64,000 nt of DNA from IMG/VR virus record IMGVR_UViG_3300031578_000013, positions 1 through 64,000 of that record. One strand, 5' to 3'. A model generated the notes under the pieces. It ran no database searches, was not told the origin of the DNA, and was given only the letters and a program-made list of their open reading frames with translations. Made by a program: the position numbers and the translations under genes. The stretch comes from a virus. Shown here piece after piece: positions 23,776 through 32,522 of this stretch (positions are counted from its first letter, which is position 1; the number at the start of each line of letters is the position of its first letter).

Positions 23776-24029
23776 CACTCTCCCACTCCGACATCGAAGC
23801 ATTCAAAACCCTTCCCGCACCCCCAGACTTAACAGACGATAATTTCTATCGCTTTAAACTCCAGCGCTATAGAAGCAAGTGTTTCCTGGATGCGGTGAAG
23901 AAAGACTTGCTCATTGAAGGGCATCCCAAGGCAGACTTGCTGTTGAGTATTGCATGGAGCAATGGGCATGCAGGGGGATACCATGAAGTGTACCGGGAAG
24001 CGATGGAGTTGGTGGAGTTGCTTCGATGA
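23772..24029 (+). CDS. Small helical protein
   Basis: 85 residues (MTLSHSDIEAFKTLPAPP start), ending in EAMELVELLR. The HAGGYHEVYREA region is typical of small phage proteins of unknown function. Confidence 0.6.
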   Translation: MTLSHSDIEAFKTLPAPPDLTDDNFYRFKLQRYRSKCFLDAVKKDLLIEGHPKADLLLSIAWSNGHAGGYHEVYREAMELVELLR

Positions 24030-24205
24030 AATACAAAGTGTGTTATTCGGAATTTTCCACGCACGAAATAGAGATCAATGCCAAGAGTGCCGAAGAAGCA
24101 GAGCGTATGGTATTGGATGGTGATGGTGTTGATTATACCACATCGCATGAACGGGATGCCGAACTAGTAAGTGTGAATAGCGTGGAGGTGATTGGGGAAT
24201 GTTAA
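24026..24205 (+). CDS. Small protein, unknown
   Basis: 59 residues, a beta-alpha-beta pattern (MKYKVCYSEF...INAKSAEEAE) similar in outline to small phage DpnD/PcfM-like domains; not certain. Confidence 0.55.
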   Translation: MKYKVCYSEFSTHEIEINAKSAEEAERMVLDGDGVDYTTSHERDAELVSVNSVEVIGEC

Positions 24206-24453
24206 ACGATTTTGATGGATTTGTATTACCGTGCTTATGTATGCACTCGGCCGGATTTGACGAAAAAAAGAAAAACGTTGTGAATGGATATGATTTATTT
24301 AATATACGAGAACTCAATGGTGTTGTCATTATTCCATTCAATCGTGTTGCTGATATCAAAGCCAATGCGAAAGATTATCCGAACTCTTGGATATCAGTAC
24401 TTAACGCTGATGTGTTCTATGACGACATACCATTTTTCGTGAGGGATCATTGA
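24199..24453 (+). CDS. Small protein, unknown
   Basis: 84 residues, alpha/beta, two Cys early. Overlaps the previous gene by 7 bases. Confidence 0.6.
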   Translation: MLNDFDGFVLPCLCMHSAGFDEKKKNVVNGYDLFNIRELNGVVIIPFNRVADIKANAKDYPNSWISVLNADVFYDDIPFFVRDH

Positions 24454-24478
24454 GGAATGATTGGGAGATGAGTGAATC

Positions 24479-25357
24479 GTGATTGATATTACCAAAATCA
24501 AATATCCACACCTTGAACGGATTTACAATCTGAAGCCAAACCCGGAGATCCTACTCGGACAGGAAATTTTTTGGACTGAAAAACGGGACGGCTCAAACAT
24601 CGGGGCATACCTCACAGAAGATGGGGTACAGTTACGGAGTCGCAATCAGGACAAAGCATCAGAGGATTTCTATAAAGCGTTCAATGCTTCAGAACAAGCA
24701 GTGGGAATCCTTGAACTGTTACGGGATGCCTCTAATTGGGGTAACGAATACGTTATTTTTGGCGAAATGCTCACAATGGGCAAAAGTCCAACCCGGATAG
24801 AAACCCATGAGAAAAACGAGTTTATTGTATTCGACATCTGGGATTCAAAGCATCAGGGATTCATGAACTATAACGCAACGTTCCAGCATTGTCACCACTT
24901 CGGACTTCCGATAGTTGAACTCTATGGAACATCCAATGTATGCACCGTTGAGGCGCTGTATGCCTTTAAGGATCAGATGCTCGAAAAGGCAAAGGAATGT
25001 GGGAGAGAGGGCGCTGTTGGGAAAGCGTGGGGAGAGACAGCGTTTAATCGTGGTGAGAATGCAGGATGCTCTCGTAATATCACCTACTTCAAAGAGAAGA
25101 ACGATCTACCTGCGCTTGAGAAAGTGCCACGATCAGAACAACCTGGATATGTCATTCTCCCGGAACTTCCAGATTCTGAAATATATGGAGCCACAGAAAA
25201 GGTTCGCACCGATATTGGGGATGAGAAATTCCGTGATATCAGGATCGCCATGCCTTTGATCGCCCGTTACGTTGGTGAGGAATGTAAGAAACACAATTCA
25301 ACTGGGCCAAAGAACTTGTATCAATACTATCAACAGCGTTTGAAGGATATTTCATGA
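24479..25357 (+). CDS. RNA ligase (nucleotidyltransferase superfamily)
   Basis: 292 residues from GTG 24479, with GGGAGATGAG upstream. Motif I is EKRDGSN (Lys35 adenylated, K-x-D-G), motif III FGEML, IIIa EFIVFDIW, IV REGAVGKAW, and V YFKEKND. The layout is that of T4 Rnl2-like and archaeal/phage RNA ligases, which seal nicked RNA, often tRNA cut by host defence nucleases (known for T4; inferred here). No polynucleotide-kinase partner was recognised nearby. Confidence 0.8.
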   Translation: MIDITKIKYPHLERIYNLKPNPEILLGQEIFWTEKRDGSNIGAYLTEDGVQLRSRNQDKASEDFYKAFNASEQAVGILELLRDASNWGNEYVIFGEMLTMGKSPTRIETHEKNEFIVFDIWDSKHQGFMNYNATFQHCHHFGLPIVELYGTSNVCTVEALYAFKDQMLEKAKECGREGAVGKAWGETAFNRGENAGCSRNITYFKEKNDLPALEKVPRSEQPGYVILPELPDSEIYGATEKVRTDIGDEKFRDIRIAMPLIARYVGEECKKHNSTGPKNLYQYYQQRLKDIS

Positions 25358-25698
25358 CAGAACCATTAACTGTTAAGGATTTGAATTGTGGGAATTGCAT
25401 CGTGCCGCACAAAGTTGTAAATGGATTAAGCAGGCATCCTAAATTTTATTGCAATGATGTGGAGTTACCCATTTCAACATATCAAGTGGTATGTGAACGC
25501 GGTTGCTGTACAAACCCCCTCGCCCTGCAAGTATTGGCACAGGGTGTTGTGAAAGAACTGGAACAGAAAGCAACACACTACCACAATGAGAGTGAAGGAT
25601 ATGCAGAATCATTAAACAAGCCCCTTGAAGAAAGGTTGTGGGGGGAATGGCTGGGAATAACAGAAGCAATCAAACTCCTGCAAGGTGATACCAAATGA
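25354..25698 (+). CDS. Soluble Cys-containing protein
   Basis: 114 residues: CGNC, and CERGCC about 35 residues later (possible zinc site), then an acidic helix. ATGA overlaps. Confidence 0.6.
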   Translation: MTEPLTVKDLNCGNCIVPHKVVNGLSRHPKFYCNDVELPISTYQVVCERGCCTNPLALQVLAQGVVKELEQKATHYHNESEGYAESLNKPLEERLWGEWLGITEAIKLLQGDTK

Positions 25699-26351
25699 GT
25701 TACACCGGCGTAAACAAAAAGTGGTTGGAAGATCACGACAAAGCCATCCGCAATGCCGCACTGGATAAAGCGATAGAAGAAATCACATCTCAATTGAACG
25801 ACATGGATCGGAATTGGAAAGGCATGAATAAGTCCATTGGGATTATTAAATCGTTGCGGAGTGGGGTTATGGCTGAAGAGCACCAATTGAAATATATCAT
25901 TACAGAAGAACTTATGAATGATATTAAATTTTGTTTATGTGTTGGTTGTGATGGTACATTACCCAACGAACGTGAATTGCTCAACGCTATTGTTAAGTAC
26001 GCACAACCACTCTCCAACGAACTCAGAAAAGAGCGAGTAAAAGTAATGGATACATTTGGAATCCTACACGGTGAAGATGCAATTCGTTTTAATAAGTATC
26101 TCAACTCCCATGAACCTTTGAACCAGCGAGCGCAGGAGATTGTCAGGCAAGCAAGGGATTTGGTTGCTGAAGATAAGAACCGTGAAACCACACACATATT
26201 GAACGATGCATTCTTTTCGATGGATATCTTCTTTGGGGATATTCCTATGGACGAACACATTATAAAGTGGGCTGTATCAAAACAGGATTCGTTTGTTACA
26301 GCAGCAATGGCGTGTTATTTAGAATCAAGGAAACTTCGAGGTACATTATGA
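25695..26351 (+). CDS. Soluble helical protein, unknown
   Basis: 218 residues, mostly helical, with few Cys. Coupled on both sides. Unrecognised. Confidence 0.65.
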   Translation: MSYTGVNKKWLEDHDKAIRNAALDKAIEEITSQLNDMDRNWKGMNKSIGIIKSLRSGVMAEEHQLKYIITEELMNDIKFCLCVGCDGTLPNERELLNAIVKYAQPLSNELRKERVKVMDTFGILHGEDAIRFNKYLNSHEPLNQRAQEIVRQARDLVAEDKNRETTHILNDAFFSMDIFFGDIPMDEHIIKWAVSKQDSFVTAAMACYLESRKLRGTL

Positions 26352-26575
26352 TCCCCTGCTCCACATGCAGCATCAAAGACACCTGCAAGCGCAAACTCTC
26401 CCACCCCAATGTCTGCACCCACAAACCCGTCTTACTCCCAAGAAGCATTGTCAGACCTCCAGTGTGGCATAGACCCAACAATGTTATCGAAGGCCCGAAC
26501 TACATTACAAGAATGATGCGACAAGAGAGAGTATTACGAGCGGGTATTACGGAGGGGAGCAGGGATGAATACTAA
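26348..26575 (+). CDS. Small Cys-rich protein
   Basis: 75 residues: CSTCSIKDTC then C near 24, followed by a basic Arg-rich half. ATG 26348 overlaps the previous stop. Probable zinc-binding. Confidence 0.55.
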   Translation: MIPCSTCSIKDTCKRKLSHPNVCTHKPVLLPRSIVRPPVWHRPNNVIEGPNYITRMMRQERVLRAGITEGSRDEY

Positions 26576-26768
26576 CGAAACGCCCCCCATCTGTAAAATC
26601 TGTGGTAAGCCGATCCACAAACACATCATTCAAGAAGGTGCACGATTTCATGTTACATCATACAAGCTCGTCGTTCGGGATAGTGCTGAACACGCTATTG
26701 TAAGATGTAGTGATCCGTTATGCGAACACAATCATGGTGATGGGGTTGGGGGGTGTGGTGATGATTAA
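26565..26768 (+). CDS. Small zinc-finger protein
   Basis: 67 residues with ICKICGKPIHKH, then CSDPLCEHNH: a two-pair Cys/His site. Overlaps the previous gene by 11 bases. Confidence 0.6.
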   Translation: MNTNETPPICKICGKPIHKHIIQEGARFHVTSYKLVVRDSAEHAIVRCSDPLCEHNHGDGVGGCGDD

Positions 26769-26952
26769 CCTTGACGACATCACATCTCCAGATTATTTCC
26801 AGATGCGAGAATGTAAAAAAGAAAGATATCGCAACAATATGCTTTCACAATGTCAATTTGTTTGTCATCACAATGAAGAGTGTCTCAAGCGTGTAGGAAT
26901 TGATGCAGAGATTTGGAAAGAAGAATATATGTTTAAGGTGTTTAATGGATGA
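26761..26952 (+). CDS. Small Cys-containing protein
   Basis: 63 residues from ATG 26761, with C, C, CHHNEEC. Overlaps neighbours. Confidence 0.55.
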   Translation: MINLDDITSPDYFQMRECKKERYRNNMLSQCQFVCHHNEECLKRVGIDAEIWKEEYMFKVFNG

Positions 26953-27161
26953 GTATTAACATGCTATCACGAAGCCAAAACCAGAACCCATTGTGTTGCA
27001 GGAAAATATTCCGAAACTGTGATGGTTGCTTAACATGCAACTCGGAAAATTATGAGTATGTACGAACAAAATGTATTGATGGATATGGACATTGCAAATG
27101 CCGTGTGAATAGATGGACAGGAAAAACGGATATTGATGGCATTCCCAAGGGTGATGAGTAA
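26949..27161 (+). CDS. Small Cys-rich protein
   Basis: 70 residues with eight Cys, including CCRKIF, CDGCLTC and CKC; likely metal-binding. Confidence 0.55.
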   Translation: MSINMLSRSQNQNPLCCRKIFRNCDGCLTCNSENYEYVRTKCIDGYGHCKCRVNRWTGKTDIDGIPKGDE

Positions 27162-27370
27162 TGCCAGCACTCCCAAGAGCACAGAAAGCACGAGAGTATC
27201 TGGATCAACTTATCCCAACTCGCACGAGCGGTTCGGTGCTATTAACGGAAAACATCGCCTCGTCGCTTAGTACTAGATTTCGCTCGGTGCATAGCAAAAC
27301 CGTTGGACTTGCTATGCGAGAGAGAGACGATGTGGAATTGATAAGCAATGGAAGATGGAGGGTGAAGTAA
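27161..27370 (+). CDS. Small winged-helix-like protein
   Basis: 69 residues; LLTENIASSLSTRFRSVHSKTVGLAMR followed by VELISNGRWRVK looks like helix-turn-helix plus a wing. Low certainty. Ends an operon before a 343-base gap. Confidence 0.5.
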   Translation: MPALPRAQKAREYLDQLIPTRTSGSVLLTENIASSLSTRFRSVHSKTVGLAMRERDDVELISNGRWRVK

Positions 27371-27385
27371 CTCTTTACCCCACAT

Positions 27386-27396
27386 GTTTTTAAATC
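27386..27396 (+). promoter_or_regulatory. TATA-box-like element
   Basis: TTTTTAAATC about 30 bp upstream of ATG 27425 in the gap between 27371 and 27713. Confidence 0.4.
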
Positions 27397-27424
27397 CACA
27401 AAACAATTACTATCCATACCCTCA

Positions 27425-27646
27425 ATGATACACCTTCGCAGTTTCATCTCCTTCTGCGAAGATGTGGAGAACGAAGCATGTAAGACATGCCCAGCACTGG
27501 AGTGTGCACCAAGAACAACAAGAGCGCCTGTCAAACCAGCAACCACAATTCAGAGTGGGCATCTCTATCCCATAGTAAGTCTCTTCATGATGCACCGGGA
27601 ATCTCCTTACCAGCATTTGGGATTCCTGGTGCTGACTCTTTTTTAG
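27425..27646 (+). CDS. Doubtful small ORF in a sparse region
   Basis: 73 residues with CEDVENEACKTCPALEC early on. It occupies most of the 343-base gap (27371-27713). A TATA-like box supports expression, but the second half of another frame (27487-27675) looks equally protein-like (LPAFGIPGADSFLG), so a frameshift is possible. Confidence 0.35.
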   Translation: MIHLRSFISFCEDVENEACKTCPALECAPRTTRAPVKPATTIQSGHLYPIVSLFMMHRESPYQHLGFLVLTLF

Positions 27647-27673
27647 GACTCTTTTTAGAGGGTGGGTTTGGAT

Positions 27674-27703
27674 AGGGGATACCCTTAAATAAGGGGAACC
27701 CCT
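27674..27703 (+). promoter_or_regulatory. Promoter with flanking inverted repeat
   Basis: CTTAAATAAG (27684-27693) is TATA-like and lies between GGGGAT and AACCCC arms, 25 bp ahead of ATG 27714. The arms could be an operator. Confidence 0.45.
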
Positions 27704-27713
27704 ATGTATATGT

Positions 27714-27845
27714 ATGACAACAAAGCGATATAAAGTTCATTTCAGTGAACAGGATGTTTTTGTGGATGCAACCGAAGAAGCAGAAGCGATGTTCCTTGCG
27801 CAGTCAGATGTTGAATGCAATTCAATAGATGAGTGTGACACATAA
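27714..27845 (+). CDS. Very small acidic protein
   Basis: 43 residues (MTTKRYKVHFSEQDVFVDA start); the beta-alpha pattern resembles the gene at 24026. Leaderless promoter. Coupled to the next ORF. Confidence 0.55.
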   Translation: MTTKRYKVHFSEQDVFVDATEEAEAMFLAQSDVECNSIDECDT

Positions 27846-28054
27846 TGACAGGAAAACCACAAATTGTTGTAATGCCTTCTACGGATAATGCAATTACCGT
27901 AAATGGAATGTCTGAAGGAAATGAATGATTACTACCCACACTTGGGATAAGGACATTTAGCCACTCCTTCGAGATTGTAGTTGTTGATCTCGCAGGGGAT
28001 TTGGTTCATACAATTGTTGTAAGACAGAATGGAGAAGTTGAGGTGGATAAGTAA
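27845..28054 (+). pseudogene. Small ORF with in-frame TGA
   Basis: From ATG 27845 the frame reads 27 residues (MTGKPQIVVMPSTDN start), meets TGA at 27926-27928, then stays open for 41 residues with protein-like sequence (FEIVVVDLAGDLVHTIVV) up to the TAA overlapping the next start. Either a nonsense mutation, a small ORF followed by a frameshifted one (GGG run near 27950), or an assembly error. Confidence 0.45.
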
Positions 28055-28257
28055 TGACAGAAAACGACAAAATATTTTGGGTTGGGGTTATGGATCATAA
28101 ACACGCAATCGGATATCTCGCCTTTGAGATTATCCCCAACAAATTCTTAATTTATTATGGTGGGCACAAATTCTCACCTGGGCACGGAGAACATTTTATT
28201 CGAGTATCAGAGAATTGCTACGACAAAATTGTAGATAAATCAAAGAGGGTTGTATAA
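28054..28257 (+). CDS. Small protein, unknown
   Basis: 67 residues, beta-rich with several His and Tyr (IYYGGHKFSPGHGEHF). Coupled to both neighbours. Confidence 0.6.
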   Translation: MTENDKIFWVGVMDHKHAIGYLAFEIIPNKFLIYYGGHKFSPGHGEHFIRVSENCYDKIVDKSKRVV

Positions 28258-28433
28258 TGCCCTCCGCTAAATACTCAATCTCCAAACCCTCTGCTATCAT
28301 CGCCCTGAAGTATGGCAAGAATGTCAGCCGGGGGATACTGGAAATGCAGAAGAAGATTGTGGAGCAGGAGGAAGAAATCTCAACAATGGGTGCATGGATT
28401 GCTGGCTTTCTCCAAAAGATTTGCGAAAAATAA
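28257..28433 (+). CDS. Small helical protein
   Basis: 58 residues; basic start, then a charged helix (EMQKKIVEQEEEIS). Coupled. Confidence 0.55.
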   Translation: MPSAKYSISKPSAIIALKYGKNVSRGILEMQKKIVEQEEEISTMGAWIAGFLQKICEK

Positions 28434-28449
28434 TAAAGGAGTGTGTGAA

Positions 28450-28719
28450 ATGAACGAACTTGAATATTTAATGCATGTGGCTGATATGTTTAATTCTCAA
28501 ATTATCATTCATGTAAGGAATTTTTTTGATGATCCGAATGCGATATTTTACGCACAAATTGAACACGTTGAGGTATCAGACACCCCCGGCTTCCTTACAA
28601 GTAAATGTGGTAATGGGGCAACCGCAGATGTCGCACTTCATGATTACCACGATTGGATACGAGGCAAAGTCCTTGTCAAACATGCTGGATGTTCTAATGA
28701 GATTCGGCGGAGGGTATAG
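28450..28719 (+). CDS. Small soluble protein
   Basis: 89 residues from ATG 28450 with AAAGGAG upstream. Alpha/beta, two Cys. Unrecognised. Confidence 0.6.
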   Translation: MNELEYLMHVADMFNSQIIIHVRNFFDDPNAIFYAQIEHVEVSDTPGFLTSKCGNGATADVALHDYHDWIRGKVLVKHAGCSNEIRRRV

Positions 28720-28721
28720 GA

Positions 28722-28880
28722 ATGTGTGGAATGACTGACAAACCCTACATATCAGAAGAGAATATTATCGATCTCCGTGGTATTGCAGCGAGTATGCATA
28801 GGATAGGTGTAATTAAAAATAACACCATTGATGATTGTATATCCGAATTGATTACGTATTGGATGCGTGATGATGTATGA
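28722..28880 (+). CDS. Small helical protein
   Basis: 52 residues from ATG 28722 (ATG 28731 also possible). ATGA overlap with the next gene. Confidence 0.5.
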   Translation: MCGMTDKPYISEENIIDLRGIAASMHRIGVIKNNTIDDCISELITYWMRDDV

Positions 28881-29281
28881 CTGATATCCCGCATCGCATG
28901 ATCATAATGTCCGAAGATGATTTTGATATGATTGTCAAAAATACCTTTGGTAATACATTTATACAGGAGTTAATCGAGCGTGTCCGTTCTAGCCACCGCA
29001 CCACCCCCGCACCATCCCCAAGCACCCCCAACAAGATGAACTTCAATGGTGGGAAATGCACCTGTGATGAATTTTTTAATTGCCATGATTGTAGAGACTT
29101 GCTTCGGTGTAATAAAGAGCATGATGCCGAGGTGAGGGAGAAAGTGCTGGGTGATCTGATTATACATTTCAAAGGATTTGAAAATCAAAGAACATTCCAA
29201 TATAGTGCGGCAGACATAATCCAGTATTTGGAAGTATTCCAGAGAATGGAATCCCTCCGCACCAACAAGGAGGAGCAATGA
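28877..29281 (+). CDS. Protein with Pro-rich linker, unknown
   Basis: 134 residues: helical N-terminal part, linker HRTTPAPSPSTP (about 36-47), a Cys cluster (CTCDEFFNCHDC...C) and a helical end. The next gene shares the RTTPAP linker, suggesting paralogous modular proteins. Confidence 0.6.
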   Translation: MTDIPHRMIIMSEDDFDMIVKNTFGNTFIQELIERVRSSHRTTPAPSPSTPNKMNFNGGKCTCDEFFNCHDCRDLLRCNKEHDAEVREKVLGDLIIHFKGFENQRTFQYSAADIIQYLEVFQRMESLRTNKEEQ

Positions 29282-29946
29282 CCGATAACCCACAACACCC
29301 AGATCCCTGCCAGATCTGTCGATACAGGACTCAAGCATGTGCTTACATAATGGATGGTAATAAGAAAGAAGATGCCTGTTTAGATAAGATGCGATGGTTG
29401 AGAAGAACCACACCGGCACCCCAACCACCACAGTTCACCATCGATGCCGTATTGCGAGCAGAGGTGATAGAGACCCTCCGTAAGGCAGGATGTCCATGTC
29501 TGGCGGAACAAGTGCGAGATGAGACCACGCCAAATTATCATTGGTGTTCGGGGGTAAGTAATACCCCGAAGCAGGCAGAAACCATGACCGATCAGCAGAA
29601 ATACCTCATCGATGATGCAATGCTTCTCCAGTGGAGAGCGGGGTGCATTCGAGCAGCCCCAATCAATCCCGATTGTGACGGCTGTGAATTTGACAACGAA
29701 ACACGTGGTGGTTGTGATTTCGACGATGACGAAATGCAGAAAATATTCCAGTCCCGCCCATACAACGGTGTCACACTCTATACTGCGGGCATGGTGGCCC
29801 ATCGGGTTGCACACGCAAAAAAGGAGGTGCTGAATGAAGTAATCAAAATTGTAATGGCATATGAACGGAAGCCCAAATATGATTATGAAGCAACACTTTG
29901 TAGTGTGATTGTGGAGAGTTTAGAATCCCTACGGGGTGCACCATGA
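29278..29946 (+). CDS. Cys-rich modular protein, unknown
   Basis: 222 residues with CQICRYRTQAC...C early, RRTTPAPQPP linker (about 42-51), a CPC and a CDGCEF...GGCDF cluster in the middle, helical end. Probable zinc sites. Unrecognised. Confidence 0.6.
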   Translation: MTDNPQHPDPCQICRYRTQACAYIMDGNKKEDACLDKMRWLRRTTPAPQPPQFTIDAVLRAEVIETLRKAGCPCLAEQVRDETTPNYHWCSGVSNTPKQAETMTDQQKYLIDDAMLLQWRAGCIRAAPINPDCDGCEFDNETRGGCDFDDDEMQKIFQSRPYNGVTLYTAGMVAHRVAHAKKEVLNEVIKIVMAYERKPKYDYEATLCSVIVESLESLRGAP

Positions 29947-30014
29947 GCGAAGCCCTCTCAACCCTTTTTGAAGGGCATGAAATCAGAGTATTGGAACAGG
30001 ACAATGATCTATGA
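29943..30014 (+). CDS. Very short ORF, possibly half of a frameshifted gene
   Basis: 23 residues (MSEALSTLFEGHEIRVLEQD start). The first part resembles the start of Bro-N-type phage proteins. Followed in another frame by the ORF at 30004. Confidence 0.35.
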   Translation: MSEALSTLFEGHEIRVLEQDNDL

Positions 30015-30060
30015 AGATGAGAAGGGTGAATATTTTGTTGAGAGAGGAAGTAAAAGATGA
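30004..30060 (+). CDS. Very short ORF
   Basis: 18 residues (MIYEDEKGEYFVERGSKR). Overlaps the previous ORF by 11 bases and the next by ATGA; may be its frameshifted continuation. Confidence 0.35.
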   Translation: MIYEDEKGEYFVERGSKR

Positions 30061-30407
30061 CAATGCCAGAATATGATGAAGAGTGTGATTGTGATCTCTG
30101 CAAGCAGTTGCGAGAACGCGGGATACCAACCAAACTGAAAGCGAAAGGATATGCAAGTGTAAGAAGTCAGATATCAACAAAGGATCAAATGGGTGCTCTT
30201 TTTAAGAAAATTGAGAATCTGATTTATGCGGCAGAGGTGGCGTGTCATTCGATTAGTGACAATGAATATCATTGTGCACTTGGGAGAGAATGTCCGTTCA
30301 AAAATATTGGGAATCTATATTTCAGTTGCAGGGTAAATAGTATGCGATCTGTAATGGGCGAACGCCCGGAGCAGCACGACATCCCGCACGTGGAGTTGAA
30401 GGAATGA
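30057..30407 (+). CDS. Soluble Cys-containing protein
   Basis: 116 residues with CDCDLC early and CALGRECPF...C later; possible zinc ligands. Unrecognised. Confidence 0.6.
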   Translation: MTMPEYDEECDCDLCKQLRERGIPTKLKAKGYASVRSQISTKDQMGALFKKIENLIYAAEVACHSISDNEYHCALGRECPFKNIGNLYFSCRVNSMRSVMGERPEQHDIPHVELKE

Positions 30408-30499
30408 CAGACAAAGAACGATTTGGGATGATGGGTTGTCTTATTATGACAGACGAAACGGATTATAATATCACATGGTATTGTGGGTGGACGGAATGA
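30404..30499 (+). CDS. Very small protein
   Basis: 31 residues, ATGA-coupled. A further 14-codon ORF (30496-30540) links it to the radical-SAM gene. Confidence 0.4.
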   Translation: MTDKERFGMMGCLIMTDETDYNITWYCGWTE

Positions 30500-30536
30500 C
30501 ACACGAACGCAAAGATAGTAACACCGCTGGTGTAAA

Positions 30537-31595
30537 ATGAAAATCCTAATCGTTGATGCAGACAGCACAATTCCAAATCGTGCTTGCTGTCAATTGAATG
30601 CCTACTGGAAAACAAAGGAGTGTGACATAACATTCCTTCGATTGGGAATATCGGTATATGGAAAATCAAAACACCACACCATCGATTGTAATGGATATGT
30701 TCGATCATTCATTAGTTCCATATTTGATACAACTCCACAACACATCGAAATACTAACAGGAGATTGTATTGTTGATTGCGGCGGTACTGGTTACGACATT
30801 AAAAAGAAACTCCCTCCAGAAATTGCAGCGTGTAAACCAGACTATTCAATCTATCCAGACAACGACACAACATATGATTTCATATCGAGGGGGTGCTTCC
30901 GTAATTGTGATTTCTGTATAGTCCCACAGAAAGAAGGTGGTATGCACCAAGAGGTTCAGAGTGTAACCGAATTAATACAACACAAGAAAATCAAATTCCT
31001 TGACAACAACTTCCTTGGACTTATCAATCATAAGATGTTTCTCAAAGAACTCGTAGCATTACAGATCCCATGCCAGTTTAATCAGGGTTTGGATATCAGA
31101 CTTATAGATGATGAAACCGCCAGACTATTACAGCAACTCAATTACATTGGGGAATACATCTTTGCCTTTGATCATATCGAAGATAAAAAAATCATAGAAG
31201 AAAAACTAGCAATTGTAAAAAAGTATATCACAACACCGTGGAAGATAAAATTCTTTATTTATTGCCACCCAAAGATGGATATCGAATCGGATGTCCTCGC
31301 TCGGATAGAATGGTGTAAAGAAAATAAAGTTCTCCCATACTTCATGCGGGATTTGTCATGTTGGCAATCCGAGAATGCCAGAACCTACAATGACTTTTCC
31401 GCGTGGTGTAACCAACCCGGAATATTCAAGCACCACTCGTATAGAGAGTTTTGTTTGAAACGTCGTCCACAACCGAATAGGGTGGATGTATTCCCAGAAT
31501 GGTTAAATGGGCAAATCACCCCGCATCCAACTCAACCTATATTAACTATTAGTAACATATTACTTGTTAGAAACAAAGTGGTGATTTTGAAATGA
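30537..31595 (+). CDS. Radical-SAM protein
   Basis: 352 residues. RGCFRNCDFCIVP (118-130) provides the CxxxCxxC iron-sulfur motif that binds S-adenosylmethionine. Residues 1-90 form an alpha/beta region like the B12-binding or flavodoxin-like domain that precedes many radical-SAM enzymes. FNQGLDIRL and the C-terminal half fit the TIM-barrel. Substrate unknown; proteins of this layout recur in phage and environmental viral genomes. ATGA-coupled to its neighbours. Confidence 0.8.
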   Translation: MKILIVDADSTIPNRACCQLNAYWKTKECDITFLRLGISVYGKSKHHTIDCNGYVRSFISSIFDTTPQHIEILTGDCIVDCGGTGYDIKKKLPPEIAACKPDYSIYPDNDTTYDFISRGCFRNCDFCIVPQKEGGMHQEVQSVTELIQHKKIKFLDNNFLGLINHKMFLKELVALQIPCQFNQGLDIRLIDDETARLLQQLNYIGEYIFAFDHIEDKKIIEEKLAIVKKYITTPWKIKFFIYCHPKMDIESDVLARIEWCKENKVLPYFMRDLSCWQSENARTYNDFSAWCNQPGIFKHHSYREFCLKRRPQPNRVDVFPEWLNGQITPHPTQPILTISNILLVRNKVVILK

Positions 31596-31807
31596 GATTT
31601 GAAGAGTACTTAGATAATTCAAAATTGGGAACTATCCTGCGTGTGGAAAATGATCGCGGGGAATGCATCAATCTGTGCGAAGCAGATATCCGGGAGTTAT
31701 CAGAATGGCTTGTAGAACATCGCAGCGAAATGATTGTTGATGTAAGGATAAAGCAGCGCGAGAGGGTGAATACTATGAGGGAAAGGTTGGATGGGGTGGG
31801 TGCATGA
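31592..31807 (+). CDS. Small acidic protein
   Basis: 71 residues, helical, two Cys. Coupled to the radical-SAM gene by ATGA. Unrecognised. Confidence 0.6.
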   Translation: MRFEEYLDNSKLGTILRVENDRGECINLCEADIRELSEWLVEHRSEMIVDVRIKQRERVNTMRERLDGVGA

Positions 31808-31944
31808 CTTGCGACTGTGATGCGACTCCCTTTACCCTCATCGGCCTTACATTCTGTATCCTTGCTGTCTTAACCGGCATAGTTGTTATCAAGTTTATAT
31901 CCGTGTTCGATACTTACCGGCGGGATAGGGATGAGCAATCATGA
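31804..31944 (+). CDS. Small single-TM protein
   Basis: 46 residues: CDCD at the start, TM helix at about 11-33, charged tail. Confidence 0.6.
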   Translation: MTCDCDATPFTLIGLTFCILAVLTGIVVIKFISVFDTYRRDRDEQS

Positions 31945-32522
31945 CTTATGAGCAAGGCAAACTCCTCGCGTGCTGGCGCAAGAAGTCTATCGATGTCACT
32001 GCGAAGTTGGTTCTCTATGCGGCGTGTGTGATAGATACTCTCGCTGTGGGAATTATAACATTTCTTGCGTCAGTATGGACATATGAGAATTTTTATTCGC
32101 CCACAGTTAGTTTGTTCACTGGCATTGTATCGCTTGTCTCACTCATCATCGCATTCGTGCCGTGGTATGTCTGGCTTGGCGTTGGGGTTATAGTGGCGAT
32201 ACTTGTTTATTCGTATGCGTGGTGTGTAGCGAGGGAGTTTACGGATGAGGATTGGGCGTGTGAAAATACTTTTGTAAGCGTTAGTGTAATAGGTATATCC
32301 GGTGGAATTGTATCAATCGTGCTTGCATATGCAACTTCGGTGTTTATAATTATTTATCTTGGGGGTCAGGCAGATGGGTTGCTTGTTGGAACAATTGGCC
32401 TGTGGTTTATTTATGTTTTCATATTATTAGGTATCGGTATGTCTCTTGTGGGATGCAAATGGATTTGGGTTTCAGATGTGTATCTCCACTACCGCAAAAG
32501 AATCAAGGGTGAGAAGAAATGA
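31941..32522 (+). CDS. Multi-TM membrane protein
   Basis: 193 residues with about five hydrophobic helices (roughly 20-43, 58-75, 76-94, 109-135, 141-165). No recognisable transporter motif. Confidence 0.65.
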   Translation: MTYEQGKLLACWRKKSIDVTAKLVLYAACVIDTLAVGIITFLASVWTYENFYSPTVSLFTGIVSLVSLIIAFVPWYVWLGVGVIVAILVYSYAWCVAREFTDEDWACENTFVSVSVIGISGGIVSIVLAYATSVFIIIYLGGQADGLLVGTIGLWFIYVFILLGIGMSLVGCKWIWVSDVYLHYRKRIKGEKK

